In this document: one piece after another, positions 46,815-59,369 of the stretch
Position numbering within the stretch: the stretch's first letter is position 1
Layout: every line of letters begins with the position of its first letter
Assembly: GCA_006538405.1 (NCBI GenBank)
Contig: BJKQ01000007.1
Coordinates: forward strand, 930,001-994,000
Direction: 5' to 3'
Length of the DNA stretch: 64,000 nt
From: Hansfordia pulvinata
Taxonomy: Eukaryota; Ascomycota; Sordariomycetes; Xylariales
Translations under genes and position numbers: made by a program
Notes under the pieces: model-generated
Databases searched by the model: none
Told to the model about the DNA's origin: nothing
What the model saw: the letters and a program-made list of their open reading frames with translations, nothing else

Positions 46815-47623
46815 TCCGAGGTGGTTCGTGGTTTTGGCGAGAGAACGGGACCGAGATGGGCGGTGAGTTAGTACCAATCTAGGTACCTACTTACTTGGTA
46901 TCTATGCGATGGAGTCATGTTGTCTTCTTTGGGTATTGCGCAGAGGGTGCGCTTCGAGTGCGGAGAGCAGATTTGGGCCGACTACTGTTTCCCACCACGT
47001 TTGCGGGCCATTCGTGGGCCCAAATGCATATATATATATATACATACCACCTACCTTTTAGTATCTACATTTCTCTATGCTTCAGCCTCCAGCTGTCTAT
47101 TTGCAAATTGACTTGCATGGTAATCGGCCTGTGTCCCGGTTCCCCACTGTCTGAAGACCGCGGGCGCGGAACACCGAGATAGTCCCATTTCGCTGTGCAA
47201 CCTTTTTTCCTCTCAAGCAGACGTTCTATTATTCCAAGGCCACGGTAACCTCATCGCATATCGCTGGCCTCTGTTCGCTGCGCTGCGATAGCTCCATGTC
47301 GGAAGCGGGATCATGGGACGCCGCCATGTCGTCGTCAGATCGTCTGTCGTCTTCGAATATGTCTTCGATGTACACCCTCAACACTCACACTTGGATGTTT
47401 TAGTATGCCTCGTGAAACAGCGATGGTTGATGACCACTTGTTGACGTCCGTCTTTACGCGATCGCGATGCCAGAAGAGAATCGGAAGCTGTAACCTCGCA
47501 TCTCGCATGCCCCCATCTTTTCCATGTATCCAAGAGTCTATTCGGCCAAAGCCGTCGCAACCAGCTTTTATGTGCTTTGTCCTGAAGAACCACCAAAAAG
47601 AGCCTTCAATCCCACATATCTCG
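46815..47623. other. Intergenic, 809 bp, between convergent genes
   Basis: This lies between the stop codons of the small secreted protein (+) and the helicase (-). It contains a short TA run (47027-47043) and a TAGGTACCTACTTACTTGG element near 46881-46899. No gene was recognised. Confidence 0.45.
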
Positions 47624-50600
47624 TTACGCATCCAACCCATCCAGTTCGACCAACCGCGCCACCATCCGTACGACCTCACTGTTCTGAACGTCTGCCCCTG
47701 GGTCGTTGACCTTGGCGGCGATGGTGTTGTCGAGCATGCCGCGTAACCGCGAGACCAGCACACCGATCCGTGCCCAGCCCCGGAGCCTGCAATGTGCGGA
47801 AAGATCAATATCAGCGAGCGCAGACAATTTGACAAGCAAGAAAAAAAACAGAGGAGCAAGGGCCACCGAAGTGGAGAGGATTGCAAGACAAGACGTACCG
47901 CAGCCAGCCATCGATCACGAGACCTCGCCCCAGAATGTCGAGCTCAATACTACCGGCGAATAGAAGCAGGGTGAATGCGTTGAATGCTGCAACGGGGTCA
48001 GCCACGGAATCGAAAGGGCAGCTTGGGCGCGGCGCAGAGCCGAGCCTGGAGAAAACAATAGAATCAAATGTGTGGACACTCACGAGTCAGGTCGCGGATG
48101 AAGACCTTCGAAGTGGCGATGATGGAGAAGTAGGATATGAAGGCGGCGCCGCTTGGGAACGACTGCGCGTCAAACAGGGCACTGCTGGGGTGGACAAAGA
48201 CACGACCGCTGTCCCGCGTAAAGTAGCGAATGGTGCGGGCTTCCGGGTCCAGCTCCACGGCGCCCGAGACGGACAGGGCGAACTTCTTGTCGGGGAATTG
48301 GATGCGCGCAATCTGTGGCGCAAACGCCGACGCCGTCAGAGCCCGCACCAGCGAGCTACTGGGCGGCGGGCCGCGGCTCTCGAACCTGCTGCTGGCGCTC
48401 CCGGGCGGGATGATTCCAATCTCCGCCAGGGCTGCGCGATACTGCCCACGGGTGGTGGAGATATCGGAGAGAACCTGGTAGGAGAGGAAGTGGTCGTCAC
48501 AGAACTGGCGGATCTGGCGCTGCGGCACCCGGTCGTCCATCATGGCACTCCAGTGCTGGAGGGCCCGGAGATCGGTGAGCAGATCGCCGTCGCCATTGGA
48601 GAACTGCATGCGTGCCTGCTTCGCCAGTTCGCGCTTGTCGGACGGCGACATGAAGGGGCTCTTGGTGCTCAGGATGGCAGCAATGGAAATGGCCTCGTCG
48701 AGACAGCCAAAGATGGCGCCATAGACCATGAGCTTGCCGCAGCGCAGGTCGGCCGGGATCATGGCCAGTTGCTGGCCCAGAGCCGTCAGCTCGTCTCCAT
48801 CCATGGCCCCCATGCTTCGAAGCAGCTTCAAGGCCCCTTCGACCGCAGCGGTCTCGGGAGGTGTCGGCGTCCGACCCAGGAAAGCGGCAACGTCCCGTGT
48901 GCCCATGGCACGCACCGAGAGACACAGTTGCTCGAGAGCCACGCGACGGATCTCGGGCTCGGGGCGCTCGGCCATTTGCTGCTCGAGGTTCCTTGTGTAC
49001 ATCTTGAAGCACTTGCCGGCTTGCACACGACCTGCTCGTCCGCGGCGCTGTTTGCACGCGGCTCGGGAGGCCCAGGTTTCCTCCAACTTGCGCATGTTAT
49101 TCTGCGGATCAAAGCTGGTCTCCTTGACCTTTCCAGTGTCGATGACTGCCACGATATCATCGATCGTGATGGAAGTCTCCGCAACATTTGTGGCCACTAC
49201 CACTTTCCTCTTCCCCGGGGGCGCGCTGGCGAAGACGCGCCGCTGCTCCCGCGTGTCGAGAGAGGCATGCAGAGGCAGGACGTAGAGCGAAGAGACCTGT
49301 GAAAGCTGCTTGACAGTCTGGTTGATCTCGACCACGCCTGGCAAAAAGATCAGGATTCCGCCTTTCTTGCCATGGTAGTCCAAGTCCGCATCGATCTCTT
49401 TTGCGGTCTCCAGGATCAACGAGTAGTTGATCCGCGCGCCCATCTTCTGGATGATCTTGTTCACTGGGTCCTGCGGACCCTTGTCGGTGCTGATGTCTTC
49501 GTCGTATCGGCCTCGGTCGTTGGTGGGTGTAAACCCGGTCATTTCGATAATGTCGTCGAGGTAGTAGTCTTCAACGGGGTAAGTTCTGCCCGAGATCTCA
49601 ACCATGCCGACCTGCAGCCCCTCCATTGTAAAGTAGTTCTTGAAAGTAGCGGCATCTAGAGTGGCGCTCATGAGGATCAGCTTCAGGTCCTTCCGGCGCT
49701 TGAGTACGTCCCTGACAATGCTGAGGAGAAAGTCCGTGTCCAGACTGCGCTCATGGACTTCGTCAATGACCACATGCGTGACGTCGGCCAATGCAGCGAC
49801 AACATCCTCGGCCCGACCACCAGATGTCTGCAGGCGACGCAAGAGTACACCAGTAGTCACAAAGGTAATCTTCGTGTCCTTGCTGACTTTGTTCTCGCCT
49901 CGGATGGAATAGCCGACCTCCCTTCCAACATTCGAGCACCGCTCGTCGCTTACACGGTCGGCCAACCCGAGAGCAGAGATGCGGCGAGGCTGCGTACAGA
50001 TGATGTTGGCGACGCCACCAAAACCCCTGGAGTACAGGTCGTCGAGTATGAATTGCACGGACTGGGTGGATTTTCCTGAACCCGTCTCGCCAGCAATGAT
50101 GGTCACTTGGTGTTGGTTGACGGTGGCTACCAAGTAATCCTTGACTTGCCAGGCCGGGAGCTTTGCTCTCTGGTCTGTCATTTTGCGAAGCCGTGGGTCG
50201 TCCTGGCGTCTTTCCCACTCTAGCATGTTCTCTGCATCTTCCACCCATTTCAAAGGCTTGGGGTGGCGGGCGATTTTCTGTCGAGTCCCGGTCGAGCTCC
50301 GCACTTCTGAAGCTGTAGATGCCACCCCGGATATGTCCCTCAGCTTTCCCGGCTTCTCGATGACCTCGTTGATGTTCTGCTGGATCCAGTCGACAGCAAA
50401 GTAGATCTTCATTGGCTCTTCCGAGATCAATTCGTCGATGTAGGCGAGGGTACGCTTGATCAAGCTGAGTTTGATGTAGGAGGGAAGATTGGCGGAAACG
50501 GTGACAACAATCCCTGTGGGATAGTCAGGTGGTTTGCGGAACTGAGCAAAAGTTTCTATGTCTTTCTGGTCGCCATCTTTGACTCCCTCGATACGGATTT

Positions 50601-52005
50601 GACAGGCCTCTTCCGATAGCCTGGTAAAGTTTTCGCCGTATACCGAGCTGAGGCTGTCCATCTCGTCGACCCAACATTCTTCAGGGGTTCCAAATATCAA
50701 GGGTTCTTCTTTTGGCTCGGCGAGTTGATCAGTAGATGCACCGCTCGAGAGCAGGAATTTTTGCAGCGCCACCGCTGTCTTGCCCTCATCGCCCCCGCAC
50801 TCCTCGAGAATCTTTTTACAAAGTCCAAGAGAGTAGCCGGATTCCGAGAGACGTTTGATGGCGGACTCTCGTTTCAGGTCCTGAATAGCAGCCACAGATA
50901 CACCGGCGCTGTAGCTTTCTGGGAGGGCCCATTTGGGCAAGTCGTCTTCAGGGACGTGGATCAGCAGCCACTCGAGGGTCTCTTCCCTGTCCTTGCACTC
51001 TTCCACGGCCTCCTCGATGTGAGCCTTGCGGAAACCCGACGCAGCCAGCTCCTTAATAATGTCGGATTTCTGTGCCGGTGCCATCTGCACGCCATGAGGA
51101 TTCCAGATGACCTCACGACGGAGGAGGTCTTCAAGTTGGGAACGAGTCTTCCTCCCCAGCTCGATCTTCGGGACATTCTTCCAACCTCTCATGGGATCAA
51201 ACCCGCCAGAGCCGGGGCCGCTCCCCGAGTTGGAGGCATTGCTCCGCAAGACCAGACCGGCGGCGCCGGGCATGTTCTTGGCCTTTTCCTTGAGGGCATC
51301 ATCCTCCTTCCTCTTTTTCTCAGCGGCGATGCGGTCATCTTCGCGGCGCTTGAAAGTGGCAAATGGGTCTGCATCGTACATCCAGTCGAGGCCCTTCTTG
51401 ACATCCTCCTTTTTGATCTCCTGGAACTGTTTCCAGAGGGTTCGGTAGTCGGGGGGCAGGGTGGTGTGGATGTTCTTCATGCTGCTGACGCGAAAGAGGG
51501 CGTAGGTGGCGGCAACGTGCTTGGCCTCGAGGGCGGTGGGTCTGTGCAGGAGATCTTTGCGGTCGTGAGGCGCCTTGATGGGCGGCAGCTTCTGGAGAAC
51601 CGAGGGCTTTTTGGGGTCATTGGCGGCGAGGTGGATGGCATAGGCAAAGCCTTCGCCGCCCTTGATCGGCTGATAGTCGGGTTTGTTCCATTTCACCTTC
51701 TGGCAGTGCTCGGACAGAAGGTTGACGGGCAACTTGCCGGTCCAGCTGGGGCCGCCGACGATCTGCTTGACGGTGAGCTTTGGAGGGGCGTCAGGGTCGG
51801 GCGGAGGTGCGCTGGAGGAGGATTGGGCATTCTTCCGGGGCTTGGGGTCTTTGTCGGAGTTGGAGAAGACTATGAAGTCGCCTTCCTTCGGAGCGTTGGC
51901 GGATTCTTTCGAGGCCTTGGAAGACTTGGAGAGCTTTTTGGAGGAGGACGATGCGGCGGGAGGCGGCGGCGGCGCGGCAGCCTTTTCCTTGCCTTTCTTG
52001 GGCAT
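47624..52005 (-). CDS. DEAH-box RNA helicase, DHX29/YLR419W type
   Basis: Exons 52005-48084, 47986-47899 and 47786-47624 give 1390 residues. The start is MPKKGKEKAAAPP; an in-frame ATG 33 codons upstream is judged too early. Domain order: a low-complexity lysine/serine N-terminus, a UBA-like segment (about 310-350), an RWD domain (about 440-520, DEMDSLSSVYGENF), then the helicase core with GETGSGKST near residue 640, DEVHERSLD near 750, SATLDAATF, TNVAETSIT and QRRGRAGR near 990, the HA2 region and the OB fold. The two small last exons supply the end (GSIELDILGRGLVIDGWLRLRGWARI...ARLVELDGLDA) that the family requires. Relatives with UBA-RWD-DEAH architecture act in translation initiation or ribosome-associated RNA remodelling in the cytoplasm; that role is inferred. 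The gene is divergent from the aprataxin gene. Confidence 0.92.
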
Positions 52006-52672
52006 TGTGTAAAGTCCCTCCTCCGGGTGGAACGAGGTCAGTGGACGGGAAGCTATGCCATAAGAAGGCAGCAAGTAGGGATGGGCGTCGTGTCGGAATA
52101 TCACGGTGTCAGCAGCATGGTGAAGCGCGTGGCGTATCTGGGGGGTATTGGAGCTGGGGAGGGCTGTTGCGTTGCGCCCGGGGAGATCAGCGCGTTTCCC
52201 ACGCTGAGGCTTATCGATCGCGATTGGGAGACGGGCGGATGGCGGGGTGCTGCCGGTACCCCACCACAGCTTGGGTGTACATGCGAGCCTGGTCTTGCCC
52301 GCCTAGCATCTCGGTAGTGTCCACATGGAACTCAAGTACTCGCACTCGCCCTGCTTGCACACAAAGGTACCCCGGTAGGCTTCCATTCTGCCCCGCCGCG
52401 ACCCGGGCCCCGCCCACCGCCGTTCCGGGTCGGCAGGCGCGACCTTCTCCCGTTCCCGTTCAAAGGCCGAATGCGCTCTTGCGTGTAGATGCATTTGGGC
52501 GCCTAAGAGGCATCCAATCCAGCACGACTTGAGCACATCCATGATGTAGGGATGTCTCTTCGCTGCCCACAGCTGCTCTTCATTCACCCATTGCACGCGT
52601 CGTAACCCAACCGCGGGGTAGCGAGTACCAACGCGTCATCGCATCCCCTCTGACCGTGCCGTTGATGCCGCC
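52006..52672. promoter_or_regulatory. Bidirectional intergenic region, helicase / aprataxin
   Basis: These 667 bp separate the divergent start codons of the DEAH helicase (52005, -) and the aprataxin-like gene (52673, +). It probably holds both promoters. No specific motif was recognised. Confidence 0.5.
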
Positions 52673-53833
52673 ATGGCCAGCACCAACGATTCACCCCACT
52701 CTGCTGGCGGCAGCGACAGCGTCGACGACAATCGGGACACCGGTTCGAATACGGGCAGTGCGCCCTCGCCGGCCCTGATCGAATACGAAGCAGGCCGGGA
52801 TACCACCGTCCCAGCTCCGTCGCACGGCACCAAGCGGAACGCCTGTGAGTGTGTCCATCTCCGCCTGCCCGCCTGACCCTCCCGCCGCCCTGCCGTGGGC
52901 AGCCATCAGCTAGCCTCCTCTAACACATGATCTTCCTTCTAGTCACGGAACTCATGTCCCCTCGGCCCAAAGCCGCCGTCGCGACCCTCAACTCGACGCA
53001 GCGCGCCTTCTACGGGCGCGTGGCCCAGTCCAGCAACAACTCCCCGGCTGCTTCAGCGCCCTCGCCCGCCTCCTTCGTCGGCCGTGACGGCCTGGGTGCC
53101 TACACGGCGGACCCGGCCGCATTCCCCGCCTCCCGAGTCATCCGCCACGACGCCCGCTTTGTGTCCATTCACGACATGTATCCAAAGTCCGCCGTGCACG
53201 CCCTGCTACTGCCCCGCCCCGCCGCCTTCACCACCCCATCCTCCCCTCCGGCGAAGAGGACGCCCGCGGTGCCCTGCTCCGCATGCACCCTTCGATGCGC
53301 TCGACGGCGTCCGCCACCCGGACCTGCTGGCCGCCGTCCAGGCCGAGGCAGCCCGCCTGCGCCGCCTCGTGGCGAAGGAGCTGCAGCGGCGGTACGGGCG
53401 CTTCAGCGCGCAGGACGCGGCGCGCGAAGCCGTGCTCGACGGCCACGCTCCCGGCGAGCCCTCGACCGCCTCCGACGACCCCGCGCCGCCCCTCGCGCCA
53501 GGTCGCGACTGGGAGGCCGAGGTGCTGGTGGGCGTGCACGCGCACCCGTCCATGAACGACCTGCACGTGCACGTGCTGTCGCGCGACATGTCGTCCGACG
53601 CGGTGCGCCACCGCCGCCATTACAACTCGTTCACCACACCCTTCCTCGTCGACGTCGCTGACCTGCCCCTGGCGCCTGACGACCCTCGTCGCCAGCCCGG
53701 TCGTGGCGGCGGCGGACAGGCCTACCTGGATCGCGATCTCGTCTGCTGGCGCTGCGGCCGCAACTTTGGCAACCGCTTCAAGCAACTCAAGGAGCACCTG
53801 GCTCTCGAATTCGAGGAGTGGAAGCGCGAGTGA
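52673..53833 (+). CDS. HNT3: Aprataxin-like DNA adenylate hydrolase (HNT3), frame disrupted
   Basis: Exon 1 is 52673-52844; the intron (GTGAGT...TTCTAG) ends at 52942; exon 2 runs to the stop at 53833. Aprataxins remove AMP from abortive 5' DNA ligation ends in the nucleus. The N-terminal half of the HIT domain (SRVIRHDARFVSIHDMYPKSAVHALLLPRP) is in one frame; the rest (PFDALDGVRHPDLLAAVQAE, the HIT motif MNDLHVHVLSRDM and the C-terminal zinc finger CWRCGRNFGNRFKQLKEHL..EFEEW) is in another. The switch lies between about 53215 and 53285, in C-rich DNA. No GT-AG intron fits there without removing the conserved PKSAVHALLLPR. One 1-base insertion or two 1-base deletions would explain it. Whether this is an assembly error or a real lesion is open; both halves otherwise look intact. 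Confidence 0.8.
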
Positions 53834-54535
53834 ATGGTAGGATAAGCACACAGGCTGGCGGTGCAAGTGGACCTGCACCAAGAAGTGAAAGCTGTTGCAT
53901 CCAGTGAGTGTAGTTGACGTGGCTCCAGCAGCATGCGGCAACGCGGCCCCGAGACACCATACGAAGATAGAGAACTGGCATAGATTCTCAAAGCTAATAG
54001 TACAGCTACCCAGATGCGGCAATGTTTCTTTGCTCGTCGATAGCAAGGTTGCCTCGGCCAGCCATGACAGAAGGAAATGACCGAATACAATACAAAAGAC
54101 TCCAGAAGAGAGCGGTGGACGAGCCTGCCATGTTGCACTTCGTTGTGTCAAGCAGAAACCCTTGGCCGCTCGCTCCCCTGCCCGAAAGACCACCTTCCTC
54201 CCTCTGAACGCCATGCGACCAACTTCAAAATTTACCCGTTTGCCTCACGCCCAACCTTGTTAGCGCTGCCTTGCTACTACTGCTGCCCTCAAGGCCGTAT
54301 TCCGCGCTACGCCACTGTGATCTGCCTATGTGCAATGAACAAATGCAAGATATGCCCGTCCCGTCAGCGTCGATGATTGAGATGCAGACGGCGAAGAGAA
54401 AGGACGGCGCTGGACCAATCGCCAAGTTCGGGCCGAATGACGCGAGGTTATGACAATCAGAACCGGCCTCTGAATCTTTTCAATGCGCTGGAGAGCAGAC
54501 CCGGGGGCTGAAGGTTGTCATTGTCAGCAGTATCC
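53834..54535. other. Intergenic, 702 bp, between convergent genes
   Basis: This is the 3' flank of both the aprataxin-like (+) and AT-hook (-) genes. No coding frame or repeat of interest was seen. Confidence 0.45.
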
Positions 54536-55407
54536 TTAGTCGTCCTGCTGAGGACCAGTTATTAGCAAGGAAGTTTCTCATCATGCTAACCTAACGGCCC
54601 GACGCGCTCGCGCCTTCAGTAGGTAGGCTTCACGGCGTACCGTAGGGAAAGGAAGGCTTCTAAATTACCTTGGCGCCAAGGTCGGCTTCTGAGTCGACAT
54701 CGCCATTAGCACCGCCTTCGGCGTCTTTATCGTTGGCGGCGTCGCCCTCCTCCTTGGCTTCGTCATCATCGTTGGACATGGACGCATCGTCTCCGGCGGC
54801 TTCGTCGCCACCAGCAGTCTCTGTTCAACATCATACATCGCGTTAGCAGACTAGATGGACCTTGCTTCGAGGCAAGGGGCGCACATATCGCGCCCAATCT
54901 GCTCGCACGAAGAAAAGCAACTCGGCACGTACCTTCTTCCTCGGCGGCCTCGGCGTCGCTGGCCTCCTTGTCCTCAGTCTCCTCCTCGACCTCCTCGTCG
55001 TTATCGGCCTTGGCGGGGCTGTCCTCAGCGGACACACTCTTGCGCGGGCGGCCGCGGCCGCGACCAGAGCTGGGCGCAGCGGCCTTGGTGGCCTTTGAGG
55101 GAGTTTGCTTCACAGGGGTAGCAGCGGCGCTCTTGGCGGGCCTGCCACGTCCGCGGCCAGTGCCGGCCGCCTTGGCCGCGGGCTTCTTCGTCTCGGTCGC
55201 GGCGGACTTCTTTCCAGACCCCGGGGGGCGGCCGCGCGGGCGGCCCGAGGGGACCTTGACCTGCTTGGAAACACCGTTCTTGGGGGGGCGACCGCGACCG
55301 CGCTTCACGGGGGTCTCGGTGTTAGAGGCAGCCGCCTTCGTGGCGGGCTGCTCCGCGGCGGCGGCGGCGGCGGCAGCGGCCTTCCTGACGGGACGCTGGG
55401 GAGCCAT
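54536..55407 (-). CDS. AT-hook DNA-binding protein
   Basis: Exons 55407-54933, 54820-54669 and a 12-base last exon 54547-54536 give 212 residues; phases close. The protein starts MAPQRPVRKAAAA, has an Ala-rich stretch, then four AT-hook cores: KRGRGRPPK, GRPRGRPPGSG, GRGRGRPAK and GRGRGRPRK, spaced along the basic half. The C-terminal half is strongly acidic (DNDEEVEEETEDKE, SNDDDEAKEEGD). AT hooks bind the minor groove of AT-rich DNA, so a chromatin architectural role in the nucleus is likely. The last exon (QDD, stop) relies on a GTAATT donor and a CCTCAG acceptor; without that splice the frame ends three codons later at a stop at 54660, changing only the last residues. The specific biological role is unknown. 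Confidence 0.83.
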
Positions 55408-57232
55408 GGCGCGTGTTTACGTGACTGGCCGGTTGGGCTGTGGGGGTGCTGGTGGGGATCTGGGAGCTGCAGCTTTGGCCCAGTAAGAGAAAGAAATTGA
55501 ATAAAAATCGGCACTTATGGGTTTCCCAAGATCAATGGCAACGAGAAACGGGATGATCTGGTCGGTGATGATGGACCAATTGATGAAGTTGTGGACGGGA
55601 TGAATGGGACGTGGGAAAAAAGAAAGAGAAAAAGGGGAAAAAATCAGGACGCGTGGGAGGGTGATCGAACGGCAATAATAAATGGGCACTTGGGACTGGA
55701 ACCCGGGCTCCTTGCTTGAAACTGGGGTAGCTCCAGACCTACCTCCAGCGGGCAGATCAGCTCTCGCGAGGTGGGTAGCCACAAGTACCTATTAGCCAAT
55801 CAGCCCTGTGCTCTCGTGTCGAAGCCAAGACAATCTACCTTTCCGGTACTTGTCGACCATCTGCTTGTCAGCTTGACGCGTTCGCAGCTCTGCCCCGGCG
55901 CGTTGCTCTTTCCCATCCGCGACGGGTCCCGCCAATGCATCCAATTGCGCTCTTTCCCTACCAACCCGCGTTCACATGCCTTTCACTTCACCTGGTAGGA
56001 GGTACCTTTTTCGCATGATCGAGCTGGGACAAATCAAATAGCAGCTTGGTTTGAGCAAAACTTGCACTGAGGATCCATCCGGGCGATCGTCGGATATCCT
56101 TCGATACGAAATGTCGGTATCCAAGGATACGCTCAGGTGGTTGACTCGCGTAGGAACAGGATCCAATGGCTCATACCACGGGATTGTATAGTACCAAAGT
56201 GTTGCTGTAATAGCCTTATCTGATTCCAGTCAGCGTCGCTGAAGCGCGCAATCCCCGCCCGTCTCTTTTCACGAGCCACGGGATTCTTGTTTCATTCAAA
56301 AGCACCCAGCGCATTTCGCCGTGAAAGGACGCGCTCGGCTTGCAGTGCATTGCCGTCTTCCTGGCGCCAGCCACATCGCAATCCGTGTCCAGTTGAAACT
56401 GCGCTTTTAATGATGCATCCCTGTAACGCGCACTCAGTCCCGTCTTCGCCATGCCCTTGCCGACCGAACAACTGTAGGAATGGGCTCACGCAGCTCATCA
56501 CTCAAGAATTGGACGGGAAAATTATGTAAGCGAATGATCAACATATATTACTGCTGCTCTTCGCTCGGGCTGAACTGGGACTATCTGAATGCCTACATAT
56601 CTGACCACTTGGTCAAGCCTTTTCAGTTCAGTTGTTCAGTTGGTCGGGGTGGTCGGATTACCCTTCGTTCCACTTGGAACGTTGTACTTGGAGCACTCTG
56701 TGCTCCTCGTATCGCACCATCCACTTGACTGGTGTTCAGTCAAGATATTCGGGCCTTCCGCCACTGGCACTTCCCTGCGACTGCTCATTGAAGCAGTCCC
56801 TGAGTGTAAGGGTTGGAGCTTTCAAGCTACCATTCTTGACCCTGTGACATGCATATCCGTCAACCGTCATCTCCCATATGCATGCTTTTTGTCAGGCTGG
56901 AGCTTTGAAGCTACCAAAGGGCCTGTTCTCCGTGGTGGAGTCATCTTCATACTCTTCGTCCAAAAACGCCAATTCTGGGTGCTGTGTCGTGTGGCAAGGG
57001 TGGGGGGAGGGGAAATGTGTTGTGTGTGTAGGGGTGTTTGTTGCAGTCGTCCGTTGGACGGGAACGCAGATGCCAGACCATATCAGGCGAAAGGTGTACA
57101 TGGTGTAATCCTCGGGCCCACGGAAGCCTTTTCCCATGCGAATGAGCGCGCAGAGTCGACGTGCTGATCACCAATCTCAGAAGACACGCTGAGCCCCGAA
57201 TCAGAATCAGGCGGGGTGGCAGGTAGAGTGGT
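55408..57232. other. Intergenic, 1.8 kb
   Basis: This is the 5' flank of the AT-hook gene (CT-rich on its coding strand near 55420-55500) and the 3' flank of importin-alpha. A 19-base motif with one mismatch occurs twice near 56814 and 56898. Frames such as 56589-57167 plus have no recognisable domain. Confidence 0.45.
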
Positions 57233-59369
57233 CTACATATCCATCGAGTCACCACCGTTGGCAAAGTTGAAGCCGCCCTGTTGAGACGCACCGTTGGCGC
57301 CGCCGAAGCCAAAAGTACCGTTGGGTCCCTGGGTGCCCGTAGTCATGGACTCATCGGCATTCTCGTCCTCGTCGGAGAAGTACTTCTCAATAATATTGTA
57401 AGACTTCATGTAGATCTCCTCGTTGGCGTTGGTCTGGCCTGTGTGGATCTTCTCCATACCGCCACACTCTTCAATGAAAAGGGCGTAGCGGTTGATCGAT
57501 TCGGGGCCTTCGCCAGCGGCCTGCTTGTCGAGGTCGCCAACCTTCAGAATGTTCTCCAGGCCATCCAAGGCAACCTGGATGATCTTGTTGTCGGGGCATC
57601 CCAAGAGGTCGCAAAGGGGTTTGATACAGCCTTGAGCAACGAGGTAGCGAATCTGCTCCGGCTTCTGCAGACCACCGCTCGTGGCATTGCTAATGGCCCA
57701 GCAAGCTTCCTTGCGAGTCTTGAGGTCACCGTTGGAGAGGAGGTGGATCAGCGGCGGGATGATGTTGGCGTCGATGACCGACTGGATCTGGATGGAGTTG
57801 CCTGCGGTGATGTTGGAAATGGTCCAGCAAGCCTCCTTGCGGATGCCGTCCTTGTTGGAGCTCAGGAGCGACAGCAGACAAGACAGAGCACCACAGTTGA
57901 TGATGACCTGGGTCTGTACGTCGTCTCCAGTGACAATGTTGCCGACGGATCTCAGGGCAGGAGTCTGAACAGAAGTAGAGGCGTGCATCAGCAGCTCCAC
58001 GAGGCGACGGGGGATACCGGCCTCAATAACGGCCTGAATCTTGTCGTTGGACCCGTCAGACAGGTACGAGATAGCCCAGCAGGCGTCGATGAGCACTTCG
58101 TCGTCAAGAGAGTAGACAAGCTTGGCGAGGACAGGCAGCGCAGGAGCGATCTGGACCAGGTCAGTATTGGTGTGTAGAGGATGTGAGAGTCAACCAAACG
58201 CACCGTGTTCCAGTCGGGCTGGGGGGTCTTGCCGCGGCAAAAGTTACTCAGAGTCCACGTAGCATTCCGCAGCATGCTCAATTTGCGGCTGTCGCCCAGG
58301 AGGTTGAGCAGAGGCTTGAGAGCGCCACAGCTCAGAACATAGTCGCGGCATGAAGGGCTGTCGCCGGCAATGTTACCGAGAGCCCAGACGGCTTGCTCCC
58401 GGACGTCGGGCTCCGGGCTGGCGAGCAGTTCCACAAAGATAGGCACAGCGCCGGCTTCTATGACGACCTGAGTTTGTGTGGCGCTTCCCGAAGCGATATT
58501 GGTCAGAGCCCAGGCAGCTTCGAACTGCACGAGGGTGTGAGGGGAGTGGAGGAATTCAACGAATCGAGAAACGACGCCGGTCTTGATGACCTCCTCGATC
58601 GGTGGGTTCCGCTCCTTTGAAAGCAGCTTCCGGAACTTTGTGGTCGCTTGGATCTGTTGGTCGATCTGGTCTGAGAAAACACCCTGGACCATTTGAGGGA
58701 GGTCCTCGTTCAGCTGCACGGGTTTATGGTCAGCTTGAGGCCCATAGAAGCTTGGCTCCCGCGTGAAACAGCGGTGGAAAGGTGCACGAGTGAGATTAGG
58801 GAAGCGTCGTCTGCCCTGAGCCGAGGCGTCTGCAACCAGTCCACGGTGCTGTAAGACGCTTATAAACCCGCATCGCAACCATCACGTATGTAGGCATCGT
58901 GCGAGCTGTGTCACCTGCGTCACAACACCATTGGGGGTATGCAAACACGCCAAGGAGGGGGCAGAGGAGAAGCGGGGGTGAGCTGGTAAGGGTACAGTGA
59001 GGGAGCAAGTGATGCGGTTGAGGTAGGGATTGATGGGTAGAGCGGGAGGGGATCGTGAAGCGAAGACGATAGGCAAGGATGATCGTGGCGGCAGGTGAGG
59101 AGAATTGATTTAGGGGCGGGCCGTCGGTCACTCACTTGGCTCTCCGTGGGCGCCGTGTCATCGTCGCTGTCGGGAGCGGCACCGAGCGACGCACCGGGGC
59201 GCTGGTCGCCCGTGCCAATACCACGACGCTTGGCGAGGTTCTCCTCGCGCTTGGCTTTCCGGATCTCAACCTGTTGCTCCTCACGACGACGGCGCAGCTC
59301 CTCGGGCTTGAAGGCGCTCTTGGCCTTGAACTGGTTCCGGCGATGCTCGGGGATGAAGCGGTCCGACAT
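57233..59369 (-). CDS. SRP1: Importin subunit alpha (karyopherin alpha)
   Basis: Three exons, 59369-59136, 58713-58204 and 58150-57233, give 553 residues, the normal size. The N-terminal importin-beta-binding domain is basic ([21 protein letters not shown]...ENLAKRR, about residues 20-50). It is followed by ten armadillo repeats with the NLS-groove Trp/Asn signatures WALTNIA, WALGNIA, WTLSNF, WAISYL, WTISNI and WAISNA. A C-terminal acidic segment ([15 protein letters not shown]) and a Gly/Asn/Phe-rich tail ending GGDSMDM complete it. The protein carries classical NLS cargo into the nucleus with importin beta and is recycled by the CAS exportin. The first intron is unusually long for this locus (59135-58714, 422 bp). 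The start [11 protein letters not shown] matches the family. Confidence 0.95.

Noticed and set aside
52005..52104. Upstream in-frame start of the helicase (33 extra residues)
   Set aside because: The extension (MIFRHDAHPYLLPS...) is not basic or low-complexity like the family's N-terminus, while MPKKGKEK at 52005 is the typical start.
50725..52317. 530-codon plus-strand open frame
   Set aside because: It is antisense to the N-terminal half of the DEAH helicase; that strand carries the conserved UBA, RWD and helicase motifs.
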